Source of the DNA: a virus | DNA: 20,889 nt | IMG/VR virus record: IMGVR_UViG_3300033978_000390 | Location: 1 to 20,889 of that record | Strand: one strand, 5' to 3' | In this document: positions 1 to 6,252 of the stretch, piece by piece | Position numbering within the stretch: the first letter of the stretch is position 1 | Layout of the letters: each line of letters starts with the position of its first letter | The notes under the pieces: model-generated | What the model was told of the DNA's origin: nothing | What the model saw: the letters and a program-made list of their open reading frames with translations, nothing else | Databases searched by the model: none | Position numbers and translations under genes: made by a program

Positions 1-50
1 GCTGGGTCTGGACCACCGACCTCAAGGTCTTCACCCCGAAGGCCCGATGA
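1..50 (+). CDS. 3' end of an upstream gene (partial)
   Basis: The frame beginning at base 3 is open from the window edge and reads WVWTTDLKVFTPKAR before a TGA at 48-50. This stop overlaps the ATG at 47 as ATGA, the coupling arrangement used repeatedly elsewhere in the window, which supports a real gene end. The tail is too short to identify the protein. Its position upstream of an HTH protein and a helicase suggests an early or replication gene, but this is inference only. Confidence 0.5.
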   Translation, partial: WVWTTDLKVFTPKAR

Positions 51-493
51 AGCGCTTCGACGCCCACGCCCTGTTCGCCGCCCTTGTCAGCGAACCCAAG
101 GACGTCCCTGATGGCTGGCTCAAGACCGTCGAGGTCGTGCGTCTCCTAGGTTATAACACCCGGGCAGGAGTCTCCCTGCCTTTGGCCCGCATCGTCAAAG
201 CCGGCTACGCTGAACGGAAGACGATGCCCCGAGGTCGGTTCGTTTATCGCCTGTCGCCCAGGTTCAAATCATGGCCCGCCGCCAAGGCCGCAGCTGAAGC
301 CCTCGAGAAGTTCAAAGCCCCAAAGGGATGGGTCACCCTTTCCGAGTACGCCCGCAAGCACGACCGCACCGTCCGCGGCATCCAGTACCGCATCGACGGC
401 ACCTCCATCCCTGTCCGCATCCTGCGCAATCCGCGTAGCGTATCTTATTACCGCCAGTCCGACCTCGACCGCGTCCTACGCAAAGCATCTTGA
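47..493 (+). CDS. Small two-domain helix-turn-helix protein
   Basis: This 148-residue protein is not assigned to a named family. Residues about 22-70 look like a winged helix: a helix pair (WLKTVEVVRLLGY, then a helix ending near IVKAGYAER), followed by a short beta wing with RGRFVYRLSP. Residues about 92-146 look like a MerR/excisionase-type HTH: GWVTLSEYARKHDRTVRGIQYRI, with a hairpin and a final helix SDLDRVLRKA. Two DNA-binding modules suggest a regulator or a replication-initiation accessory protein. It overlaps the preceding gene as ATGA, with a weak GAAGG four bases before the start. The helicase gene follows 42 bp later, so co-transcription is likely. Confidence 0.75.
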   Translation: MKRFDAHALFAALVSEPKDVPDGWLKTVEVVRLLGYNTRAGVSLPLARIVKAGYAERKTMPRGRFVYRLSPRFKSWPAAKAAAEALEKFKAPKGWVTLSEYARKHDRTVRGIQYRIDGTSIPVRILRNPRSVSYYRQSDLDRVLRKAS

Positions 494-535
494 CCACGGG
501 CACCCACGCCCCCAAACCCCAACCCTCTCTTCCAC

Positions 536-1846
536 ATGATCCCGCCGAATAACGTCGCCGCGGAACGCCACCTCCTCGGCGTCCTCCTCCGCGAAGCCTT
601 CCCCTTACCGGGCGACCTCCAGCCCTCCGACTTCTTTGAACCAGCGCATCAGGACATCGCCGCCGCCATGCTCTCGCTGGCCGTGGACGGAGTCGCCCCC
701 GACGAGCTGACAGTCTCTCAGCGCTTACGCCAGGTTAACAGCCCGGTGACCGAAGCCACCGTATCGCTCTTGGTCAGCGATGCCGGTCAGTCGGCATATC
801 GCCCCGAACACGCGGACCTGATCGCGGACGCCGCGACCCTGCGCCGTGCCCTGGTCGCCGCCGAACAGGCCACCGACCCCGACACGTTGCTCGACCATTA
901 TGCCCGCATCGCCGAGACGCGCAAGGGACGTAAGCCCAAGGTCGGCCCTGCCCGCATGGACTTCGACGCCCTGCTGTCCGCCGACCGCAAGAACGACCCT
1001 AACTGCATCCTCGGCAACCATCGCTGGCTCTGCAAGGGCGGTTCACTCCTGATCGTCGGCCAGTCGGGAACAGGCAAGTCCTCCCTGATGATGCAGGCCG
1101 CCGTCCATTGGTGCATCGGCAAGGACTTCTTCGGCATCAAGCCCGTCCGTCCTCTGCGGGCCATCGTGCTTCAGGCCGAAAACGATTTTCTCGACGTAGG
1201 GGAGGCCCTTCAGGACGTCATCGCCGGGGCTTACATCGACACCGCCGAACGCGACCAGCTCAGGGACCACCTCGCCATCTACCGCGACACCGTCTCGACA
1301 GGCACGACCTTCACCTCGGCCCTGCGTGACCTCATCATCGAGCATAAGGCCGACATCGTCTTCGTCGACCCTCTCCTGTCCTTCGCCGGCATCGACGTCT
1401 CCGATCAGGAGCAGGCGTCCAAGTTCCTGCGCCATGACCTCGCCCCCATCCTCCTTGAGACGGGCGCCGTCCTCGTGGCCATGCACCACACCGGGAAGCC
1501 CAAGGCCGCCTCCGACAAGGAAGGCCAGACCACCGCCGACCTAGCCTACGCGGGCCTCGGCTCCTCCGAGTTCACCAACTGGTTCCGCGAGGTCGCCGTC
1601 CTCTTCCGCTGCCAGGGCGAAGAGCCCATCTACAAGTTCGGCCTGACCAAGCGCCGTAGCCGGGCCGGTCTGAAGGACCATGAGAACCAGTTTAAGGGCG
1701 AGATTTACATCCGCCACGCCGCCGAGAAAGGGGTCATCCGCTGGGAATACAGCCAGCCCCCGTCCCAGATTGCGTCCGAAGTGTCTAGCAGGGATGCCGA
1801 TTCCAGACCCGCCAAGGGGTCTCCAAGGCGTTTGGGTCTGTCGTAA
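536..1846 (+). CDS. Replicative helicase: DnaB-like N-terminal domain plus RepA-like RecA core
   Basis: The protein is 436 residues. The N-terminus (about 1-110) resembles the DnaB N-terminal domain: PPNNVAAERHLLGVLL matches the family's PPxNxEAExxxLGxLL opening, and it is helical. After a linker of about 30 residues comes a RecA/RepA-type (AAA_25-like) ATPase. The Walker A is GQSGTGKS at 175-182, QAEND lies at 213-217, the Walker B is DIVFVD at 273-278, and MHHTGK at 316-321 is the usual histidine-bearing motif. The expected role is unwinding DNA at the phage origin, with the N-terminal part contacting primase or a loader. The last 25 residues are low complexity. The AT-richer non-coding segment just downstream is a candidate origin. 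The assignment as a P-loop helicase is firm; the exact subfamily is less so. Confidence 0.88.
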   Translation: MIPPNNVAAERHLLGVLLREAFPLPGDLQPSDFFEPAHQDIAAAMLSLAVDGVAPDELTVSQRLRQVNSPVTEATVSLLVSDAGQSAYRPEHADLIADAATLRRALVAAEQATDPDTLLDHYARIAETRKGRKPKVGPARMDFDALLSADRKNDPNCILGNHRWLCKGGSLLIVGQSGTGKSSLMMQAAVHWCIGKDFFGIKPVRPLRAIVLQAENDFLDVGEALQDVIAGAYIDTAERDQLRDHLAIYRDTVSTGTTFTSALRDLIIEHKADIVFVDPLLSFAGIDVSDQEQASKFLRHDLAPILLETGAVLVAMHHTGKPKAASDKEGQTTADLAYAGLGSSEFTNWFREVAVLFRCQGEEPIYKFGLTKRRSRAGLKDHENQFKGEIYIRHAAEKGVIRWEYSQPPSQIASEVSSRDADSRPAKGSPRRLGLS

Positions 1847-1948
1847 GACCGAGGACAGCCATAAGGACACAAAAGACCGCCTAAGCCATCCTAGGCTTGA
1901 CTTTGGATAAATCAATGACAGGCTAATGGACAACCTAATACACACCAC

Positions 1949-1971
1949 TTTAACAAACCCTTTATCAAACC
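1949..1971 (+). repeat. Two adjacent TTTAWCAAACC repeats
   Basis: TTTAACAAACC lies at 1949-1959 and TTTATCAAACC at 1961-1971, starting 12 bp apart with one mismatch. The first 11-mer recurs exactly at 3409-3419, against the start codon of the small terminase gene. The 12-bp step is about one helical turn, as expected for tandem protein sites. Candidate binders are the neighbouring HTH proteins or the small terminase. Confidence 0.45.
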
Positions 1972-1975
1972 GTTA

Positions 1976-2007
1976 GAGGGGGACAAATACAAGATGCAGT
2001 CCCCCTC
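1976..2007 (+). other. Perfect 9-bp hairpin in the non-coding region
   Basis: GAGGGGGAC at 1976-1984 pairs exactly with GTCCCCCTC at 1999-2007 around a 14-base A-rich loop. No T-run follows, so a simple intrinsic terminator is unlikely. A structured leader, a replication hairpin or a dyad operator are the alternatives. Confidence 0.6.
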
Positions 2008-2086
2008 ACCCAGTCCCTACGGCCTTGGCTGACGCCGGCCTAGGTCTGGGTCTAGAGGCAAGATACAGGGATACATTTCCACCACC

Positions 2087-2446
2087 ATGAACAACCCGAC
2101 AAAACCGCGCCGTCCTAGGCGCCTGAACAAGGCCGAGATCATCAAGGCCAAGGAACGTTACCGCGATATGTGGGCATCCAATCGTGCCAGGATGCTCAAA
2201 CTCGCCGAGCTAGGCCGAAAGGCCATCTCTGCCAAGCATGACGAACACAGGCTTTGGATGAGACAATGGCTAGCCAAATGCCCTTCGCACTTCAGCCGCG
2301 AACAACTCCGACGGATGATTGACCGTGACCGGGCCGAGGGCGACACGGCCAAGACCGAGTCCTACGTGAAGACCATGATCCGTTACGGATACGTCAAGTT
2401 CGACGACTCGACCATGCTCTGGGAGAATATGTATTTCAAACTATGA
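2087..2446 (+). CDS. Hypothetical basic protein, possible winged helix at the C-terminus
   Basis: I do not recognise this 119-residue protein. Residues 1-20 are Arg/Lys/Pro rich (KPRRPRRLNK). Residues 14-62 look like one long basic helix. From about 65, SHFSREQLRRMIDRD, then SYVKTMIRYGYVKFDD, resembles a helix, recognition helix and wing pattern. That arrangement fits nucleic-acid binding. Its stop overlaps the next start as ATGA (2443-2446), so the two genes are probably translationally coupled. A CCTAGG palindrome (2114-2119) lies in its first codons. No clear Shine-Dalgarno precedes the ATG; the upstream bases are pyrimidine rich. Confidence 0.7.
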   Translation: MNNPTKPRRPRRLNKAEIIKAKERYRDMWASNRARMLKLAELGRKAISAKHDEHRLWMRQWLAKCPSHFSREQLRRMIDRDRAEGDTAKTESYVKTMIRYGYVKFDDSTMLWENMYFKL

Positions 2447-2727
2447 GCATGAAAACACCACTAAGCTCCAAGATGGAACTCCACGTTACAACCGCGTTGG
2501 ACTCATTCCCTGATGCTATGACCAAGAAAGAATTGATTGAACATTGCGCTGCCTATATCGCATCCAACCCTGAGATATACATTACTCCTGGTTGGTTTGC
2601 CCAAGTCATGATGGAAGACGATTTGCTGTTATCCAAGCGGAAGAACAAGATCAGGGGAAGCAAAGCGTTCCTTTGGCTCAACGTCCACAAGCTGGATGGA
2701 AGATACCGGGGAAGGCTTATCGTCTGA
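2443..2727 (+). CDS. Hypothetical 94-aa protein, winged-helix-like, low GC
   Basis: The family is not recognised. TKKELIEHCAAYI (about 28-40) and TPGWFAQVMMEDDLLLSKR (about 48-66) resemble the first and recognition helices of a winged helix, followed by a basic wing-like stretch (KNKIRGSKAFLWLN). The start overlaps the previous stop as ATGA; a second in-frame ATG two codons later is an alternative start. Codon choice is clearly AT-richer than the terminase and head genes: bases 2521-2580 are about 42% GC. This suggests later acquisition or different selection. A transcription or replication accessory role is inference. Confidence 0.65.
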   Translation: MSMKTPLSSKMELHVTTALDSFPDAMTKKELIEHCAAYIASNPEIYITPGWFAQVMMEDDLLLSKRKNKIRGSKAFLWLNVHKLDGRYRGRLIV

Positions 2728-2772
2728 CTTTTGCTCATTGCCCGCTGAGTAATATCCTTTCCACTACACATC

Positions 2773-3300
2773 GTGACCAAGGCAAGCATCAATGACCTCA
2801 GCGCTCCCGGCAAGGAGGCTAAGTCGTTTGACGCTTGGTTCTTCTCACAGCCTAAGAAACTCCAGGAGAAGATGAGGGAGAACGGCGTGCTGCCCTACCG
2901 CGAGATGTCGCAGTCTCGGCACGTCTTCCAAGTGGACGCCAATCATCCGGCATGGTCGACGCGTGACGGGGACAACCTGCGTAAGGAGACGGAAGCGTTC
3001 ATCAGTAGAGATCATGTCGGCGTCATGCTCAAGGGGTTCATCGATGCGCTGGCCGCGACCAATAACTTCACCTGGCGTCGTCACGTCGAGACGGTACGCT
3101 GGGCGTTGTCATTGCCCGGATGCCTGGACTCCCGCACGATCGGCAGGATGTACGGACGCTCGCACTTCTGGCTGCGTAGTCGGGCCAAGGAAATCCAACG
3201 CGCCGTTAACTCTGACGCGTGCGGAATGTTTCCTCACTGTAATGCCAGACGCGACAAACATAAGCAGGCACGACCCCGCCACACACCCGAAGCACGATGA
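2773..3300 (+). CDS. Hypothetical 175-aa protein with central HTH-like segment
   Basis: The start is a GTG at 2773; the first in-frame ATG would remove about 33 residues. The middle (about 100-146) is the most ordered part: WRRHVETVRWALSLPG, then SRTIGRMYGRSHFWLRSRAK, reads like the HTH of a sigma-like or terminase-small-like protein. Two cysteines (C150, C156) and a basic tail follow. Its place just before the packaging genes suggests a late-gene regulator or packaging accessory. Its stop overlaps the ATG of a possible 38-codon ORF (ATGA, 3297-3300). The function is unproven. Confidence 0.65.
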   Translation: MTKASINDLSAPGKEAKSFDAWFFSQPKKLQEKMRENGVLPYREMSQSRHVFQVDANHPAWSTRDGDNLRKETEAFISRDHVGVMLKGFIDALAATNNFTWRRHVETVRWALSLPGCLDSRTIGRMYGRSHFWLRSRAKEIQRAVNSDACGMFPHCNARRDKHKQARPRHTPEAR

Positions 3301-3413
3301 ATAAGGCCCATATGACCCGTACAGGGAGTCTCCTCAGACCCCACCCCCTTCACGCGTGGCCCGACACCACGGAGGTTTTTCGTGGGGTCACCGTGCGAAA
3401 ACAGGCCGTTTAA
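3297..3413 (+). CDS. Possible 38-aa leader ORF before the terminase genes
   Basis: An ATG overlapping the previous stop as ATGA opens a 38-codon frame (MNKAHMTRTGSLL... to VTVRKQAV) ending in TAA at 3411-3413, seven bases before the small terminase start. It fills the apparent gap and matches the overlap style of the operon. Against it, the composition is unremarkable and the span also carries nested inverted repeats, so it may be a non-coding leader. If translated, ribosome movement would melt those hairpins, as in attenuator leaders. Confidence 0.3.
   Translation: MNKAHMTRTGSLLRPHPLHAWPDTTEVFRGVTVRKQAV
3337..3389 (+). promoter_or_regulatory. Nested inverted repeats upstream of the small terminase gene
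   Basis: GACCCCAC (3337-3344) is the exact complement of GTGGGGTC (3382-3389). Between them CGTGG (3355-3359) can pair with CCACG (3367-3371), which can instead pair with CGTGG (3381-3385). These pairings compete, so alternative RNA folds are possible. A T-run (3376-3380) lies inside the loop of the last pair, not after a stem, so this is not a standard terminator. In lambda-type phages cos and the small-terminase sites sit just upstream of this gene, so a packaging site is another option. Confidence 0.4.
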
Positions 3414-3419
3414 CAAACC
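3409..3419 (+). repeat. Third TTTAACAAACC copy, abutting the small terminase start
   Basis: This exact 11-mer also lies at 1949-1959, with a one-mismatch copy at 1961-1971. Here it ends at the base before ATG 3420. It could be an operator, a terminase-binding site, or a translation-initiation context. Confidence 0.4.
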
Positions 3420-3974
3420 ATGGCCCTCACTAACTCAGAACTGGGTTTGGCGCTCGGCGTCACGGCGCAACGCATCTCGGTCCTTCGACGCGAAGGTATG
3501 CCGACCGACTCCATCGACGCGGCTCGGGCGTGGCGGGAAGCCCGGGCGAACGTGCAGCGGGCCGCGGCACCGAAGGCCGCACCGGCGCAGCTCGATGACG
3601 GCTCCCTGGCTGACACGATCGGCGAACATCGGACCTTGGTCAGTCGGGCGCGTGGCGTCTGGCAGGCCGCGATGGAAGGGGGCGACCCGAACCAGGGGAA
3701 GTACCAGTCGAGTTATAACGCCTCGCTGAAGACGCTCGTCGCCCTCGAAGAAGAGCAGGAGCGTCGGCTCATCCTCACGAAGGATTTCATCTCGGCGAAG
3801 GAGGCCACCGAGGCCATGCGCGACATGACCGCCGGCATCGTCAACCGCCTCGACAAACTCGCCCTCGATGTCGCAGAGGGATGTAACCCCGAAAACCCTG
3901 CGAAGGCGGTGAAAGTTCTGGAGGCTTGGGTGCGCCGCGTGAAGGCAGATTTATCTACCCATGACGAAGCGTAA
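3420..3974 (+). CDS. Terminase small subunit, Nu1-like
   Basis: This 184-residue protein should recognise the packaging site on phage DNA and recruit the large terminase. An N-terminal winged-HTH (residues 5-28, SELGLALGVTAQRISVLRREGMP) matches the Nu1-type helix-turn-helix. A flexible Ala/Pro linker follows (about 45-60). The helical region about 85-150 (YNASLKTLVALEEEQERRL, ISAKEATEAMRDMTAGIV) matches the oligomerisation and terminase-contact part of these proteins. The neighbouring GpA-type large subunit supports the call. No Shine-Dalgarno is visible. The 3' end overlaps the following small ORF by 14 bases. Confidence 0.9.
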   Translation: MALTNSELGLALGVTAQRISVLRREGMPTDSIDAARAWREARANVQRAAAPKAAPAQLDDGSLADTIGEHRTLVSRARGVWQAAMEGGDPNQGKYQSSYNASLKTLVALEEEQERRLILTKDFISAKEATEAMRDMTAGIVNRLDKLALDVAEGCNPENPAKAVKVLEAWVRRVKADLSTHDEA

Positions 3975-4098
3975 GCCCAAGCCCAGGCGTAAGCCGATGC
4001 CGAAGCCTTCGCGTCCGTTCAAGCGCAAGCCGAAGAAATGGTCGGAGTTGTCTGACGAACTGTATCGTCTGCTCAAGGAGGCAGGGCTGTATGAATAA
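3961..4098 (+). CDS. 45-aa basic protein nested between the terminase genes
   Basis: The frame starts at ATG 3961, overlaps the small terminase end by 14 bases, and stops at TAA 4096-4098 inside the large terminase start, overlapping it by 8. Residues 1-26 are a Lys/Arg/Pro array with repeated RKPKP-type units (KRKPKPRRKPMPKPSRPF). Residues 27-45 look like a short helix (WSELSDELYRLLKEAGLYE). This resembles a nucleic-acid-binding tail plus a docking helix. No function is known to me. Complete coverage of the inter-terminase gap and the double overlap argue for a real gene that coordinates terminase expression or aids packaging. Confidence 0.6.
   Translation: MTKRKPKPRRKPMPKPSRPFKRKPKKWSELSDELYRLLKEAGLYE
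4075..4081 (+). promoter_or_regulatory. Strong Shine-Dalgarno for the large terminase gene
   Basis: AAGGAGG lies nine bases before ATG 4091. It stands out because most other starts in this window have no recognisable Shine-Dalgarno. It supports the chosen start. It sits inside the 45-codon ORF, so partial coincidence with Lys-Glu codons is possible. Confidence 0.55.
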
Positions 4099-5878
4099 AG
4101 CCGACCTGCTCCGCATCGGTCGGGATGTCCTGCGTCCGTCAGACTCGGGGGATGTAGTCGAATGGCTGGAGTCCAACGTGCTCGCCATCCCCGACTCACC
4201 GATGCCCGGGCCGTTCAGGTCCGAACGGACCCCTTGGGTCGCCGAAGCCCTACGCATCGCCGCCGATCCAGAGACGAAACTCCTCACCGTCCTCGCCAGC
4301 ATCCAGTCCGGCAAATCCCTCTTCGCCCGCCTGCTGACTTGCCACATCATCGCCAACGCTCCCGGCCCGACGATGGTCCTTCAGGCCACCGACCCCGAGG
4401 CCAAGGACTTCGCCCTGCGTTACCTCCGCCCGGTCTGGAACAACTGCCCGCCCGTGAAGGCGCGTCTTTCGGGCGACGACCTCGACAGGTCCACGACCGC
4501 GGACTTCGACCGCATGACGCTCTACTGCCGCGGCATCTGGAACGAGGCTAACCTTCAGCGCCTGTCCCTGCGTTACACCATCGCCGACGAATGTTGGATG
4601 TCCCCGCCCGGACACTTGGCGGAACTGAGCGCGCGCGTGACGGCGTTCGGTTGGATGGGCAAACGCATCTTCTTATCCCAGGGCGGACGGGCCGGGCAGG
4701 AGTTCCATCAGCTGCACGAGACGACCGACCAACGTGACTGGAATATGAGATGCCCGAAGTGCGACCACCTACAGCCGTGGGTCTGGGAGCAGATCAGGTT
4801 CCCCGAGGACGCCAAGTCGACCGGCACATGGGACTTGCACAAGGTCAGCGTCGGCACGACCTACGAGTGCGCTGCCTGCCGGACGCATCTGCCTGACACG
4901 AACGCTTCCCGCCTTGAGGCCAACGCCAGGGGAACCTTTGTCGCCACATCAGTAGCCGCCAACTCCGGGCACATCGGCCTGCATTGGAACAGCCTTGCGA
5001 CGATGAGCTGGGGCGAGTTGGGCGTGCTGATGCTCAAGGCCAAGGAGGCCAACGACCAATACGGCGACGAAGAGCCGCGGCGCATCTTCAAGCAGAAGCG
5101 GCTCGCCATGCCTTGGAGCGAAGAGGGCGGCGAGATGGTGGCGCTGGCCGAGGCCGCCAACTACAAGATGTCCGACCCTTGGGACGCCGAAGCGGCCATC
5201 ACCCCGAAGGCCCGCGTGGTCGACCAGAAGGACGCCGTCCCCGGAAGCATCCCTTTCCGCACGATGGGGGTCGACGTCCAGCGTGGCCACTTCTGGGTGA
5301 CGGTCCGCCGCTGGGCCAAGACCGGGCATAGCCGACTGATGGCCTTCGCCCGCATCGACTCATGGGGCAACGTCGAAGCCTTCGCCAAACAGCACGGGGT
5401 GCATCAGGCGCTGGTGCTCGTCGACTCCGGCGACAATACGACCGAGGTCTACCGCGAGACCGCCAAGCGGAATTGGAAGACCGCCAAGGGCTCAGGCTCC
5501 GATGACTTCGCCGTGACCGACAAGACCGGCAACACGACCCGCCGATTCTACTCCGAGAAGCAGTCCATCGTCGTCCCTGGCATCCCGCAGCGGGCGACCC
5601 TGATCGTCCACAGCGCCACGGCAGGCAAAGACCTTCTGCACGGCCTGCGGGCTCGCCGCGTCTGGTCCTACGCCCTCGACGCCACCCCCGAATACGTCGA
5701 ACAGTTGAACGCCGAAGTCCGCGTCAAGGACAAGCGGACCGGGAAACCCATGTGGATACTTCCCCAGGGGAAGCGCGATAATCACAGCCTTGACTGCGAA
5801 ATCCTCGCCCTCCTCGCCGCCGTCCGCTGGGGCATCGCTGGACGGGAAACCGCCGAAACCAACTTGACGGCTGAATGA
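4091..5878 (+). CDS. Terminase large subunit, GpA family
   Basis: This 595-residue motor and nuclease packages DNA into the prohead. The ATPase has a Walker A-like ASIQSGKS (69-76) and Walker B RYTIADEC (161-168, D166/E167). Cysteines C221, C224, C260 and C263 (CPKC and CAAC) form a likely zinc ribbon, common in GpA proteins. The C-terminal RNase-H-like nuclease shows D395 (MGVDVQRG), D445 (LVLVDSGDN) and D568 in DNHSLDCE. Length is close to lambda gpA (641). The lambda-family portal and gpW-like joiner downstream agree with this branch, whose relatives usually cut at cos, so cohesive ends are likely but not shown. Confidence 0.96.
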   Translation: MNKADLLRIGRDVLRPSDSGDVVEWLESNVLAIPDSPMPGPFRSERTPWVAEALRIAADPETKLLTVLASIQSGKSLFARLLTCHIIANAPGPTMVLQATDPEAKDFALRYLRPVWNNCPPVKARLSGDDLDRSTTADFDRMTLYCRGIWNEANLQRLSLRYTIADECWMSPPGHLAELSARVTAFGWMGKRIFLSQGGRAGQEFHQLHETTDQRDWNMRCPKCDHLQPWVWEQIRFPEDAKSTGTWDLHKVSVGTTYECAACRTHLPDTNASRLEANARGTFVATSVAANSGHIGLHWNSLATMSWGELGVLMLKAKEANDQYGDEEPRRIFKQKRLAMPWSEEGGEMVALAEAANYKMSDPWDAEAAITPKARVVDQKDAVPGSIPFRTMGVDVQRGHFWVTVRRWAKTGHSRLMAFARIDSWGNVEAFAKQHGVHQALVLVDSGDNTTEVYRETAKRNWKTAKGSGSDDFAVTDKTGNTTRRFYSEKQSIVVPGIPQRATLIVHSATAGKDLLHGLRARRVWSYALDATPEYVEQLNAEVRVKDKRTGKPMWILPQGKRDNHSLDCEILALLAAVRWGIAGRETAETNLTAE

Positions 5879-5991
5879 CCCTTGGCAACCTATCTTCAAG
5901 GGTACGGCGTTTAGTGTTGTGGGTGGAAGAGACTCATGGCGTGGGCTGGGCGTCGTACCCCCCTTTCGCCTTCCATTGCAGGCATATCTAA
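5879..5991 (+). other. Structured gap between large terminase and gpW-like gene
   Basis: This 113-bp gap carries GGGTACGGCG (5900-5909), which pairs with CGTCGTACCC (5951-5960) over ten positions with one G-U. The loop is about 41 bases. It ends in the TTCCA-N6-GCATAT element just before ATG 5992. No separate ORF fits. It is the only long gap inside the packaging/head block and may be an RNA structure or processing site. Confidence 0.4.
5971..5991 (+). promoter_or_regulatory. Start-proximal motif TTCCA-N6-GCATAT, copy 1
   Basis: TTCCA at 5971-5975, six bases, then GCATAT at 5982-5987 and CTAA directly before ATG 5992. The same elements at the same spacing precede the starts at 8586 and 11827. 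There is no Shine-Dalgarno. Confidence 0.45.
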
Positions 5992-6246
5992 ATGGCCTCT
6001 GGACTCTTTATCGGACTTACGGAGTGCGAACTCCTCGACATCAAAGCCAAGGCGGTCGCCATGATCACCGAAGGCAAGACCCTGATGTCCTACTCCGACT
6101 CCGGCTCGTCCGCGTCCAAGCAGTTCGCCATGCCCCCGAAGGAGATGCTTTCCGAAGCCATGTTCGCCCTGTCGCGTCTCGACCCTGCCACTTACGGCGC
6201 CCGTCGCACGATCATCTCGACCGACTGGCAGAACCGTCAGGACTAA
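5992..6246 (+). CDS. gpW-like head-tail joining protein
   Basis: The protein is 84 residues (lambda gpW is 68). It lies between the large terminase and portal genes, exactly as W does in lambda. It has an N-terminal helix (LTECELLDIKAKAVAMITEGKT), a short hairpin with SYSDSGSS that matches the polar beta segment of gpW, and a second helix (PPKEMLSEAMFALSRLD). gpW is added late in head assembly beneath the portal and allows the tail to attach. Similarity is weak at residue level; synteny and fold pattern carry the call. Confidence 0.75.
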   Translation: MASGLFIGLTECELLDIKAKAVAMITEGKTLMSYSDSGSSASKQFAMPPKEMLSEAMFALSRLDPATYGARRTIISTDWQNRQD

Positions 6247-6252
6247 CTTTCC

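Larger units (their letters stand above)
1847..2086. other. Intergenic control or origin candidate region
   Basis: This 240-bp gap is the longest gene-free stretch and contains no convincing ORF. Bases about 1900-1975 are AT-richer than their surroundings. It holds an imperfect inverted repeat around 1880-1900 (AAGCC/GGCTT), two CCTAGG palindromes (1890-1895 and 2039-2044), two adjacent 11-mers TTTAACAAACC and TTTATCAAACC at 12-bp spacing, and a perfect 9-bp hairpin at 1976-2007. TTGACT at 1897-1902 could be a -35 element, but I see no good -10 at normal spacing. Position directly after the helicase gene makes an origin or operator region plausible; this is inference. Confidence 0.45.

Noticed and set aside
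1897-1927. Promoter TTGACT ... GCTAAT
   Set aside because: The -35 is fair, but the best -10 is poor and spacing is 19; kept only as a remark in the intergenic entry.
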